Of a stretch of 15,381 nucleotides of DNA, positions 1 through 6,844 are shown piece after piece. This DNA comes from Streptosporangiaceae bacterium. Its GTDB lineage: Bacteria > Actinomycetota > Actinomycetes > Streptosporangiales > Streptosporangiaceae. Under the pieces are notes generated by a model. That model saw only the letters and a program-made list of their open reading frames with translations. It had not been told where the DNA came from and made no database searches. The DNA lies in assembly GCA_030040815.1 (NCBI GenBank), contig JASHSZ010000215.1, positions 1 to 15,381 on the forward strand. The letters run 5' to 3'. The first letter of the stretch is position 1. Each line of letters opens with the position of its first letter. Position numbers and translations under genes: made by a program.

Positions 1-552
1 ACGACGGTACGCGCCATCGCGGACGCAGTCGGCGTGTTCTCCGGCAGCCTCTACCATCACTTTCCCTCCAAGGACGCCATCGTCGACGAGGTGCTGACCC
101 GCTACCTCGACGCCATCAGGGCGCGGTACGCCTTCGTGCTCGCGAGCGGTAAGGACCCTGCGGAGTGCCTGCGCGACCTCGTCGTCACCTCCCTCGAGAT
201 CGCCGAGGAGCAGCCGCACGCGACCGCGATCTACCAGAACGAGTCACAGTACCTGCGCGAGATGCCCGGCTTCCGCGGCATCCAGTCGGCAGCCGCGGAC
301 ATCCAGCACACCTGGCTACGGGTCATCGAGGCGGGCGTGGCCGACGGCAGCTTCCGCGACGACATCCCGGCCTGGGTGTTCTACCGGCTCCTCCGTGACG
401 CCGTGTGGCTGTCGATCCGGTGGCACCGGCCCGACGGGCCGTACTCGACGCACCAGCTCGCTAGCGACGTCACGTCGCTATTCCTGCACGGCTTCGCGCG
501 GCCGGCGGCAAGGGCGCCGGCAGCGGTCCCGATCCAGGCCAGCACGGCGTGA
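1..552 (+). CDS. kstR2: KstR2-like TetR family repressor, 5' end outside the window
   Basis: Partial TetR/AcrR repressor, open in frame 1 from the first base; only the 3' 183 codons are present. The first 32 residues are the second half of the TetR DNA-binding domain: a TTVRAIADAVG helix, then the recognition helix region GSLYHHF and the SKDAIVDEVL linker. The C-terminal ligand domain holds a stretch FYRLLRDAVWLSIRWHRPDG that closely resembles remembered mycobacterial KstR2, as does the HTH part. KstR2 is known to repress the HIP (steroid ring C/D) regulon and to be released by HIP-CoA. Context agrees: fadD3, fadA6 and ipdF homologues follow, and a perfect KstR2-type operator sits at 2420-2433. 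The GTG at base 34 is an internal valine codon inside the HTH, not the start. The gene is convergent with fadD3. Confidence is high for TetR and good for KstR2. Confidence 0.9.
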   Translation, partial: TTVRAIADAVGVFSGSLYHHFPSKDAIVDEVLTRYLDAIRARYAFVLASGKDPAECLRDLVVTSLEIAEEQPHATAIYQNESQYLREMPGFRGIQSAAADIQHTWLRVIEAGVADGSFRDDIPAWVFYRLLRDAVWLSIRWHRPDGPYSTHQLASDVTSLFLHGFARPAARAPAAVPIQASTA

Positions 553-580
553 CCGTTCTCTGCCAGGTGAGTGAAGGGAG

Positions 581-598
581 GGGAACGGGGTAGTTCCC
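581..598. terminator. Putative hairpin between convergent kstR2 and fadD3
   Basis: A perfect 6-bp inverted repeat, GGGAAC (581-586) and GTTCCC (593-598), with a 6-nt loop, lies 28 nt after the kstR2 stop in the convergent intergenic region. It has no T-tract, which is common for actinobacterial terminators. Its function is inferred from position. Confidence 0.4.
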
Positions 599-651
599 GG
601 CCGGCGTTTACACGTTGTTGCGGCTCGCGCCTCCTGGTCCGCTCATCGGGT

Positions 652-663
652 TTGGCGCGCCAA
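652..663. repeat. 12-bp perfect palindrome TTGGCGCGCCAA
   Basis: A perfect palindrome lies 26 nt beyond the fadD3 stop, in the kstR2/fadD3 convergent region. It could form the stem of a fadD3 terminator or be a protein-binding site; the sequence does not decide. Confidence 0.35.
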
Positions 664-689
664 TCGTCCGCTGGACCCCGCCGTGACCG

Positions 690-2360
690 TCAGCCGCCGG
701 ATTGGTGTGACCCGACGGCTTCCGCCCGCAGCACGTACTTGAGCACCTTGCCGCCGGCGTTCCTCGGCAGCTGCGCGACGATCGTCACCGTGCGCGGAAC
801 CTTGAAGTTCGCCAACCGCTCCCGGCAGAACTCGATGATCTCGGTCGGGTCCACCTCGGCTCCGCGGCGCGGGATCACATAGGCCCGGCAGACCTCGCCC
901 AGCCGGTCGTCCGGAACGCCGATGACGGCCGCCTCCGAGACCGCCGGGTGCCTCGCGATCAGCTGCTCGACCTCTGCCGGGTAGACGTTGAAGCCGCCGA
1001 CGATGAACACGTCCTTGAGCCGGTCGGTGATCCGCAGCAGGCCGTCGGCGCGCAGCACGCCGACGTCCCCGGTGTGCAGCCAGCCGTCGGCGTCGATCGC
1101 CGCGGCGGTCGCGGCCGGGTCGTCGAAGTAACCGAGCATGACGTTGTAGCCGCGCACGAGCACCTCGCCGCTCTCCCCCGGCGGCCGCGGGCGGCCCTGC
1201 TGGTCTGCGACGACCACCTCGGTCCCCTCGATCGCGCGGCCGACCGTGGTAGCGATGGTCTGGGCGTCCGCGAGCCGGTCGCCGACGGTCACCGTGCCGC
1301 ACGACTCGGTCAGGCCGTACGCGATCACGACCTCGGGGAACAGCTCGGCGCGCATCCGCTCCACGAGCGCGACCGGGACCACCGCCGCCCCGGTGACCGC
1401 GAGTCGCAGCGTGCCGACGTCGGCAGCGTTGCGGGCCGGGTGGTCCAGCAGCGACGCGTAGAGCGTCGGCGGGCCGGGCAGCACGGTGACCCGCTCGGCG
1501 CCGATCAGCGCCAGCGCCAGTTCGGCGTCGAAGACTGGCTGCAGCACGAGCGTCGCGCCCCGGATCAAGCAGGCCAGCAGGCCAGCCTTGTAGCCGAAGG
1601 TGTGAAAGAGCGGATTGACGAGCAGGTACCGGTCACCGCGGCGCAGTCCCACCCCGCCGCTCCACGCCTCGTACACGCGCACGTTCTGGGCGTGCGACGT
1701 CATCGCGCCCTTGGGTCGCCCGGTCGTGCCGGAGGTGAAGAACATGTCGGCCACATCGTCCTCGCCGACCGCGTCAAGCCGAGCGGCGACCAGCCCGGGA
1801 GCAACCCCGTTCCCCCGATCGAGAAAATCCTCGAACGCTGTCGCCTCGGGAGCGGCGCGCTCGCCCAGGGTGACGATCTCGCGCAGGGTCGGCAGCCCAG
1901 CTACCGGCGGGCCTGCCGCGGCGGGATGCTCCGGCGCGGCCGCGGCGCCCAGCATGCCGAGATAGTCGTTGCCGAGGAAGCCGTCGTCGACGAGCAGCAG
2001 CCGCGTCCCGCTCTTACGCAGGATCCAGGCCGCCTCGTCGCCCTTGAAGCGGGTGTTGATGGGCACCAGTACGGCGCCGGCCGAGACCGCGCCGAGCGCG
2101 GCGACCACGAAGCGGCGTCCGTTGGGCGCCCACACCGCCACTCGGTCTCCCGGCTCGACCCCGCTTGAGATCATCGCGGCCACGCACCGCTGCACCCAGG
2201 CAGCCAGCTGCCCGAAGGTCCACCGCTCCGCGCCGTCGACGAGCGCCTCCAGGTCGGCGAACTGTTCGGCGGCCGCGGCCAGCACTGCGGGCACCGTCCG
2301 CGACCGCGCTGCGCCCGCGGCCGGGCCGCCATCCGGGGGATTGCCGAGCGGTGCGGCCAT
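690..2360 (-). CDS. fadD3: HIP-CoA synthetase FadD3-like acyl-CoA ligase
   Basis: Class I adenylate-forming acyl-CoA ligase of 556 residues. In the steroid pathway FadD3 activates HIP, the bicyclic propionate left after loss of rings A and B, to its CoA thioester in the cytoplasm. Visible motifs in order: FFTSGTTGRPKGAM (207-220, P-loop), FHTFGYKAG (about 252-260), YGLTES, GWLHTGDVG, ITDRLKDVFIVGGFNVYP, and PRNAGGK with the catalytic Lys538. The blocks around FGYKAG, VLPGPP and SLLDHPAR match remembered mycobacterial FadD3 almost word for word. It is about 50 residues longer than that protein (about 503 aa), chiefly through an Ala/Pro-rich stretch near residues 135-170 and a longer N terminus. 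The ATG start is supported by AAGGA five bases upstream (complement of 2366-2370). It is divergent from fadA6, sharing the operator at 2420-2433. The C-terminal tail ends in SHQSGG. Confidence 0.9.
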   Translation of the reverse strand: MAAPLGNPPDGGPAAGAARSRTVPAVLAAAAEQFADLEALVDGAERWTFGQLAAWVQRCVAAMISSGVEPGDRVAVWAPNGRRFVVAALGAVSAGAVLVPINTRFKGDEAAWILRKSGTRLLLVDDGFLGNDYLGMLGAAAAPEHPAAAGPPVAGLPTLREIVTLGERAAPEATAFEDFLDRGNGVAPGLVAARLDAVGEDDVADMFFTSGTTGRPKGAMTSHAQNVRVYEAWSGGVGLRRGDRYLLVNPLFHTFGYKAGLLACLIRGATLVLQPVFDAELALALIGAERVTVLPGPPTLYASLLDHPARNAADVGTLRLAVTGAAVVPVALVERMRAELFPEVVIAYGLTESCGTVTVGDRLADAQTIATTVGRAIEGTEVVVADQQGRPRPPGESGEVLVRGYNVMLGYFDDPAATAAAIDADGWLHTGDVGVLRADGLLRITDRLKDVFIVGGFNVYPAEVEQLIARHPAVSEAAVIGVPDDRLGEVCRAYVIPRRGAEVDPTEIIEFCRERLANFKVPRTVTIVAQLPRNAGGKVLKYVLRAEAVGSHQSGG

Positions 2361-2391
2361 CGCGGTCCTTCACTCCGTGGGTGCGGCAACC

Positions 2392-2397
2392 ACTCTA
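2392..2397 (-). promoter_or_regulatory. Possible -10 element for fadD3
   Basis: Read on the minus strand this is TAGAGT, a TANNNT-type -10, 31 nt upstream of the fadD3 ATG. The -35 position would fall close to the KstR2 operator. No clear -35 hexamer is visible, so this is a tentative assignment. Confidence 0.35.
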
Positions 2398-2419
2398 ACC
2401 GCGTGGTCCTGGCGATGTG

Positions 2420-2433
2420 ATCAAGCGCTTGGT
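2420..2433. promoter_or_regulatory. KstR2 operator between fadD3 and fadA6
   Basis: ATCAAGCGCTTGGT fits every fixed base of the published KstR2 motif AnCAAGnnCTTGnT. The core CAAGCGCTTG (2422-2431) is a perfect 10-bp palindrome. It ends on the first base of the fadA6 -10-like hexamer (2433) and lies 26 nt after the last base of the fadD3 -10-like element, so one dimer site could repress both directions. No second copy was found in the window. Confidence 0.85.
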
Positions 2434-2438
2434 ACGGT
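2433..2438 (+). promoter_or_regulatory. -10-like TACGGT of a likely leaderless fadA6 promoter
   Basis: TACGGT is followed by 7 nt and then the fadA6 ATG, so transcription would begin at or next to the start codon. No Shine-Dalgarno sequence precedes this ATG, which agrees with a leaderless message. The hexamer overlaps the end of the KstR2 operator, giving an obvious steric mode of repression. Confidence 0.5.
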
Positions 2439-2445
2439 CGGGATC

Positions 2446-3597
2446 ATGGCCGAGGCCTACATCGTGGACGCCGTCCGGACCCCGGTCGGCAAGCGCGGTG
2501 GCGGGCTCGCCGCTGTCCATCCGGCCGACCTCGGCGCGGCGGTGCTGTCCGCGCTGGTGGAGCGCAGCGGCATCGATCCGGCCGAGGTCGAGGACGTGGT
2601 GTTCGGCTGCGTCGACACGGTCGGACCGCAGGCCGGCGACATCGCCAGGACCGCCTGGCTCGCGGCCGGGCTGCCCGACCACGTACCCGGCACCACCGTC
2701 GACCGGCAGTGCGGCTCATCTCAGCAGGCTGTGCACTTCGCCGCCCAGGCCGTGCTGTCCGGGACAGCGGATGTCGTCGTTGCCGGCGGCGTGCAGAACA
2801 TGAGCGCGGTGCCCATCTCGTACGCCATGACGGCGGGCCAGGCGCTTGGCTTCCCCGACCCGTTCCGTGGCTCGGCGGGCTGGCAGCGGCGCTACGGCGA
2901 CCAGGAGATCTCGCAGTTCCGCTCCGCCGAGATGATCGCCGAGAAATGGGACATCAGCCGCGAGGACATGGAGCGGTTCGCCGTGACGTCGCACGAGCGG
3001 GCGCTGCAGGCAGCCGCCGAAGGACGGTTCGACCGCGAGATCGTCCCGGTGTTCGGGCTTGCGGCAGATGAAACACCGCGCCAGCCGGACTGGGCGAAGA
3101 TCCGGTCGCTGCCCGCGCTGATCGACGGCGGCAGGCTCACCGCGGCGACCGCCAGCTCCATCGCCGACGCCGCCGCCGCGCTGCTCATCGTTAACTCGCA
3201 TGGCCTGCGGACGCACGGCCTGACCGCGCGGGCCCGGATCCACCACATGTCGGTGCGCGGCGCCGACCCGGTGTGGATGCTGACCGCGCCCATCCCGGCG
3301 ACCGCGCACGCGCTGACCAGGACCGGGCTGTCGCTCACGGACATCGACCTGATCGAGATCAACGAGGCGTTCGCCTCGGTGGTGCTCGCGTGGGCTGCGG
3401 AGACCGGCGCCGACCTGGACCGGGTTAACGTCAACGGCGGCGCGATCGCGCTCGGCCACCCGCTCGGCGCCACCGGCGCGCGGCTGGCGACCACACTGCT
3501 GCACGAGCTCGAGCGCACCGGCGGCCGGTACGGCCTGCAAGTCATGTGCGAGGGCGGCGGCCAGGCCAACGTCACGATCCTCGAATGCCTCCGCTGA
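2446..3597 (+). CDS. fadA6: Steroid 3-ketoacyl-CoA thiolase FadA6-like
   Basis: Thiolase of 383 residues, close to the 386 of mycobacterial FadA6. In HIP catabolism FadA6 cleaves 6-methyl-3,7-dioxodecanedioyl-CoA to a shorter dioic acyl-CoA plus acetyl-CoA. The nucleophile is Cys89 in VDRQCGSSQQ; Asn306 lies in NEAF; His338 is in GHPLGATG; the acid/base Cys368 is in MCEGGG. All thiolase active-site residues are present. Long identical-looking stretches with remembered FadA6 include GDQEISQFR and SREDMERF. The start is the ATG at 2446, where homology begins (MAEAYIVDAVRTPVGKRGG); the reading frame is open farther upstream but that part crosses fadD3 and the operator. Likely leaderless and KstR2-repressed. 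It is followed by ipdF after 20 nt, probably in one transcript. Confidence 0.92.
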   Translation: MAEAYIVDAVRTPVGKRGGGLAAVHPADLGAAVLSALVERSGIDPAEVEDVVFGCVDTVGPQAGDIARTAWLAAGLPDHVPGTTVDRQCGSSQQAVHFAAQAVLSGTADVVVAGGVQNMSAVPISYAMTAGQALGFPDPFRGSAGWQRRYGDQEISQFRSAEMIAEKWDISREDMERFAVTSHERALQAAAEGRFDREIVPVFGLAADETPRQPDWAKIRSLPALIDGGRLTAATASSIADAAAALLIVNSHGLRTHGLTARARIHHMSVRGADPVWMLTAPIPATAHALTRTGLSLTDIDLIEINEAFASVVLAWAAETGADLDRVNVNGGAIALGHPLGATGARLATTLLHELERTGGRYGLQVMCEGGGQANVTILECLR

Positions 3598-3617
3598 AGT
3601 GGCCTTGGCGCCAGACG

Positions 3618-4397
3618 ATGGACAACCCGGTTGACTTCGACGGCCGCGCGGTAATCGTCACGGGCGGCACTCGCGGCATCGGCCGGGTGATCGCCGAGAC
3701 CTTCCTCGCGGTTGGGGCTGACGTGCTCGTCTGCGGACGGAACAAACCTGTACGGTTGCCTGCCGCCGTTGGGCGCGCAGCCGAGTTCGTCGCCGCCGAC
3801 GTCCGTGAACCATTCCAGGCGCGCCTGGTGGTCGACGCCGCTGTTGACGCGTTCGGGCGACTGGACGTGCTGGTCAACAATGCAGGTGGGGCACCGAACG
3901 CGGACGCGGCCACGGTGTCGCCGCGGTTTGTAGAACGGGTCGTGGCGCTGAATCTGCTCGCGCCGTTCTACGTCGCCCAGCCCGCCAACACGGTAATGCA
4001 GGCACAGGAGCACGGCGGCGTGATCATCAACATCGGCAGCGTGTCCGCCCATCAGGCGGCGCCGCTGACCGCCGCCTACTCGGCCGCGAAGGCGGGCCTG
4101 CTGCAGCTCACCCGGTCGCTGGCGCTCGAGTGGGCGCCCAAAGTGCGGGTTAACCACATCACGGTCGGCCTCATCCTGACCGAGAGCGCGGCCGAGCACT
4201 ACGGCCCGGACCAGGGCGCGTCGGTGGCCACCGCGATCCCTATGGGAAGGATGGCGGAGCCGGCCGACGTCGCCTGGGCGTGCCTGTTCCTCGCTTCACC
4301 GCTCGCGGCCTACATCACCGGCGCGGACCTCGCGGTGCACGGCGGCGGCGAGATCCCGGCGCGCTTCCTCGCCGCACGGAGCCTGCCCGGTCAGTAG
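3618..4397 (+). CDS. ipdF: SDR family dehydrogenase, IpdF-like
   Basis: Short-chain dehydrogenase/reductase of 259 residues, classical size. It has the cofactor motif TGGTRGIG (15-22), NNAGG (87-91), catalytic Ser141 after IINIG, and Tyr154-x3-Lys158 in YSAAK. The usual Pro-Gly after the active site is Val-Gly (HITVGLI), and the C terminus has VHGGGE, both of which I associate with the IpdF/Rv3559c group. IpdF acts on a hydroxylated indene carboxyl-CoA in steroid ring C/D degradation. The substrate assignment is inferred from its place behind fadA6 in a KstR2-marked operon. I chose the ATG at 3618 because the SDR fold begins a few residues later. An in-frame ATG at 3585, overlapping the fadA6 end, is possible; neither has a good ribosome site, so translation may depend on coupling to fadA6. 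Confidence 0.8.
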   Translation: MDNPVDFDGRAVIVTGGTRGIGRVIAETFLAVGADVLVCGRNKPVRLPAAVGRAAEFVAADVREPFQARLVVDAAVDAFGRLDVLVNNAGGAPNADAATVSPRFVERVVALNLLAPFYVAQPANTVMQAQEHGGVIINIGSVSAHQAAPLTAAYSAAKAGLLQLTRSLALEWAPKVRVNHITVGLILTESAAEHYGPDQGASVATAIPMGRMAEPADVAWACLFLASPLAAYITGADLAVHGGGEIPARFLAARSLPGQ

Positions 4398-4452
4398 CCG
4401 GGTGCGGAAGCCAGCTGGGTGAGGTCCGCCAATCGTGCAATTCCCTCCATCG

Positions 4453-4478
4453 GGAACTTTTGCTCACACCGCAACGTC
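4453..4478 (+). promoter_or_regulatory. ECF-type promoter upstream of the S41 peptidase gene
   Basis: GGAAC (4453-4457), a 17-nt spacer and CGTC (4475-4478) match the general layout of promoters read by ECF sigma factors (GGAAC, 16-18 nt, CGTC/CGTT). A start near 4485 would give a leader of about 38 nt before the GTG at 4523. An ECF-family sigma gene lies downstream at 6245, but whether it reads this promoter is not shown by the sequence. Confidence 0.5.
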
Positions 4479-4522
4479 CTGACGATTCGGGAAGTACACG
4501 CCGGCAGTGGTCAGGGGGAACT

Positions 4523-5881
4523 GTGGAACGCACGGAACTGACGCGGCTCGAGCGTCTGGTAAACGAAGAGGTACTGAGCCGCTTTCCGGCCGGCACGGTG
4601 CAGCGGGTCGCGCTGCTGCAGGAGGCCGACGACCCGCAGATCGGCCCGGAGGAGCTGCTGGTCCGGGTGTTTGTCGGACTGGATAGCGGGCCGCAGGAGG
4701 GCGTGGCGGGTGACACCGACGGCAGCCATCCGGCCGCACCGGACCGTGCGGAGTCGCTTCAGTCCTGGGCTGCGCAGCACGAGACCGCGATGCTGCGACT
4801 GCGGCGCGAACTGTCGTTGCGGCTGCCGCCAGCCAGGCTGCTGGAATTCACGGTCGATGACGGTGCTCCGGACAGCGCGCCGCGAATCGTCATGCCGCAC
4901 GATCCGGAGCTGGTCAACGAGCCCATCCCGCCGCGCGAGATCGTGCAGACCGCGATGGCCATCCTGCGGTCGCGGTACGTGTTCCCCGACCGCGCCGCGC
5001 AGGCGGCCGCCGAGATCGAGGCGAGGCTCGCCGTTGGCGAGTACGACGATCTGGGCGAGTCCGAGCTCGCCGAGCGCCTGACCAGCCAGCTGTATGCGGT
5101 CTGCGCCGACAAGCACCTCCGGGTGCAGGCTCACTCCGAGCCCAGGCGACCGAGACCGATGCCAGCTGACCGGGTCAGGGCCCGGCAGGACATGCAGCAG
5201 GTGGGACGGCTGGATAACTTCGGCATTCACCGGGTTGAGCGGCTGGACGGCAACGTCGGTTACGTCGATCTGCGCCGAGTCGCCTTGCCGCAGAACGCCG
5301 GTGCCTCGATCGCCGCGGCCATGGAGCTGGTGTCCGGCACGTATGCGCTCATCTTCGACCTGCGGCACAACGGCGGCGGGTCGCCGGACGGCGTGGTCTT
5401 CTGGTGCAGTTATCTATTCGACGGACCGGGCGTCCATCTCAACGACATCTTCGAGGCCGAGACGGGAGAGACCCGGCAGTTCTGGACCGTGCCATACGTG
5501 CCGGGCTCGCGCTACGTGGACAAGCCGGTCTACCTGCTGACCAGCCATCAGACGTTCTCCGGCGGCGAGGACTTCTGCTACACACTGCAGGCCCTGGGCC
5601 GGGCTCAGCTGATCGGCGAGACGACCGGCGGCGGCGCGCACCCCACGGCCGTGCGGCCGCTCAGCGCGACCATGGCGATCTCGGTGCCGTTTGCCAGGTC
5701 GGTTAATCCGGTCACGGGCACGAACTGGGAAGGCAGCGGCGTGGTGCCAGACGTTTCGGTTGCGGCCGATGTGGCCTACGACGTTGCCTATGGCATGGCA
5801 CTGCGGCACGTGCTGTCGCTCGATCCGCCGCCGCCGATACACGATGAGGCCTCGGCAGCTCTGGCCCGGCTCAGTGGCTGA
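4523..5881 (+). CDS. S41 family (IRBP/C-terminal processing type) peptidase
   Basis: Serine peptidase of family S41, 452 residues, with no signal peptide or membrane segment, so probably cytoplasmic. Residues 1 to about 125 form an N-terminal region not part of the peptidase (ERLVNEEVLSRFPAG, then a variable acidic linker). From about 135 there is an IRBP-like helical domain (PPREIVQTAMAILRSRYVFP). The catalytic part runs from about 230 to 435: GNVGYVDLRR, DLRHNGGGS around Asn283, TSHQTFSGGEDF with the likely nucleophile Ser346, and GETTGGGAHP. No PDZ domain is evident. The GTG start has AGGGGG four bases upstream and follows the ECF-like promoter. The frame is open upstream but overlaps ipdF without homology. 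It stands alone between the HIP genes and the sigma gene; its substrate is unknown. Confidence 0.85.
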   Translation: MERTELTRLERLVNEEVLSRFPAGTVQRVALLQEADDPQIGPEELLVRVFVGLDSGPQEGVAGDTDGSHPAAPDRAESLQSWAAQHETAMLRLRRELSLRLPPARLLEFTVDDGAPDSAPRIVMPHDPELVNEPIPPREIVQTAMAILRSRYVFPDRAAQAAAEIEARLAVGEYDDLGESELAERLTSQLYAVCADKHLRVQAHSEPRRPRPMPADRVRARQDMQQVGRLDNFGIHRVERLDGNVGYVDLRRVALPQNAGASIAAAMELVSGTYALIFDLRHNGGGSPDGVVFWCSYLFDGPGVHLNDIFEAETGETRQFWTVPYVPGSRYVDKPVYLLTSHQTFSGGEDFCYTLQALGRAQLIGETTGGGAHPTAVRPLSATMAISVPFARSVNPVTGTNWEGSGVVPDVSVAADVAYDVAYGMALRHVLSLDPPPPIHDEASAALARLSG

Positions 5882-6244
5882 TCGTACCCGTCCGGGTGCG
5901 CATGGGCGTTGTTCACTGCCGGGGCCCAAGCTCCAGCCTGGACACCCCGACAGTGGGATCAGCCAGCGTCAGCATCGTCAGGCCCCGCTGCACGGATGGC
6001 CAGGTCGGCATCCCAGTTCATGGAGTCCTACTGTGCGCGCTGCATCCGCATCCGTCGAGTCATCTCGTCAGCGCAGCACTTCGGATCAGCACCCTCCTCG
6101 TGCAGCGACCCTTGCTGTTCGGCGGGCCTCAGCCGTTACCTGGCAGCCCCGGCGTGGTTATCTCGTCGGCGGGCGCCGCATGGCCGGACCACGATCGCCG
6201 AGGGCGCCCAGGCAACCAGCCTCGCGCTGCGGCGTCTCTGATAC
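5882..6244. other. 363-nt gene-free region before the sigma factor gene
   Basis: No frame here gives a protein with recognisable composition or domain; the small open frames look random. Just after the S41 stop there is a short inverted repeat, ACCCG-TC-CGGGT (5886-5897), a weak terminator candidate. A TACTGT at 6029-6034 could be a -10 element for the sigma gene, with no convincing -35. No GGAAC-type ECF promoter was seen, so autoregulation of the sigma gene is not supported. Confidence 0.5.
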
Positions 6245-6844
6245 GTGAAGGCCAACGCTTCGCGCCTCGGTGGCGCAGCCGACCCGCGGCTGGCTCCCAG
6301 GCAAGGCCGTGCTCAGGCTGACCAAGCTCCGGCCGATGGGCTGTCGGACGCCGCGGCCGCGGTCTCCGCCATGTATCAGGCCCATGCGGTGGGCCTGATC
6401 CGGCTCGCGGTGGTGATGCTCGGTGACCGTGCGGCCGCGGAGGACGTGGTTCAGGACGTCTTCTGCGGTCTGTACCGACGCTGGAGCCACCTGGCCGACA
6501 CCGGCAATGCGCTGGTCTACGTGCGCTCCTCCGTCCTGAACCGGTGCCGCTCCGAGCTTCGCCGCCGGACGAGGGCCGCGCGGCGGGTCGCGCGGCAGAC
6601 CGCGCCGCGCGATGCAGCATCTGCGGAGGTCATGGCGCTGATCACCGAGGAGCACCGGGAAGTGCTCGACGCGCTGCGTCGGCTGGCGCCGCGGCAGCGG
6701 GAGGCGTTAGTGCTCCGGTTCTACCTCGACCTGCCCGTGCCGGAGATCGCCGAAGCGATGGGCGTCACCCAGGGCACCGTCAAGTCCACCACCTCCCGCG
6801 GGCTCAGCGCGCTCGCCCAGCTTCTGGAGGAGGGCAAGCAATGA
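6245..6844 (+). CDS. ECF (SigE-family) RNA polymerase sigma factor
   Basis: Sigma factor of up to 199 residues. Region 2 covers about residues 42-105 (YQAHAVGLIRLAVVMLGD, then AAEDVVQDVF). Region 4 covers about 138-192, with LRRLAPRQREALVLRFY, the helix-turn-helix VPEIAEAMGVTQGTVKS and a LSALAQLL end. It would direct core polymerase to a small regulon; the signal is unknown. The start is uncertain: GTG 6245 has no clear ribosome site, and the ATG at 6371 would begin just inside region 2, so a start between them or at 6245 is more likely. The stop overlaps the next gene by 4 nt (ATGA), showing translational coupling. Leu155, in region 4, is encoded by the rare codon TTA (6707-6709), which may make its expression depend on the bldA-type leucyl tRNA. 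Confidence 0.88.
   Translation: MKANASRLGGAADPRLAPRQGRAQADQAPADGLSDAAAAVSAMYQAHAVGLIRLAVVMLGDRAAAEDVVQDVFCGLYRRWSHLADTGNALVYVRSSVLNRCRSELRRRTRAARRVARQTAPRDAASAEVMALITEEHREVLDALRRLAPRQREALVLRFYLDLPVPEIAEAMGVTQGTVKSTTSRGLSALAQLLEEGKQ

Noticed and set aside
948..2168. Open frame of 406 codons on the plus strand within fadD3
   Set aside because: It is antisense to fadD3, which has all ligase motifs. The translation is Arg/Gln/His-rich with no domain, as expected for a GC-rich shadow frame.
1969..2445. Upstream extension of fadA6 by 159 codons
   Set aside because: The extension crosses fadD3 on the other strand, its promoter and the KstR2 operator, and has no thiolase similarity; homology begins at ATG 2446.
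2892..4199. Open frame of 435 codons on the minus strand across fadA6 and ipdF
   Set aside because: Antisense to two genes with complete catalytic motifs, and its composition is low-complexity and Arg-rich.
5896..6321. Open frames between the S41 and sigma genes
   Set aside because: They have no ribosome site and no domain, and one overlaps the sigma gene in another frame.
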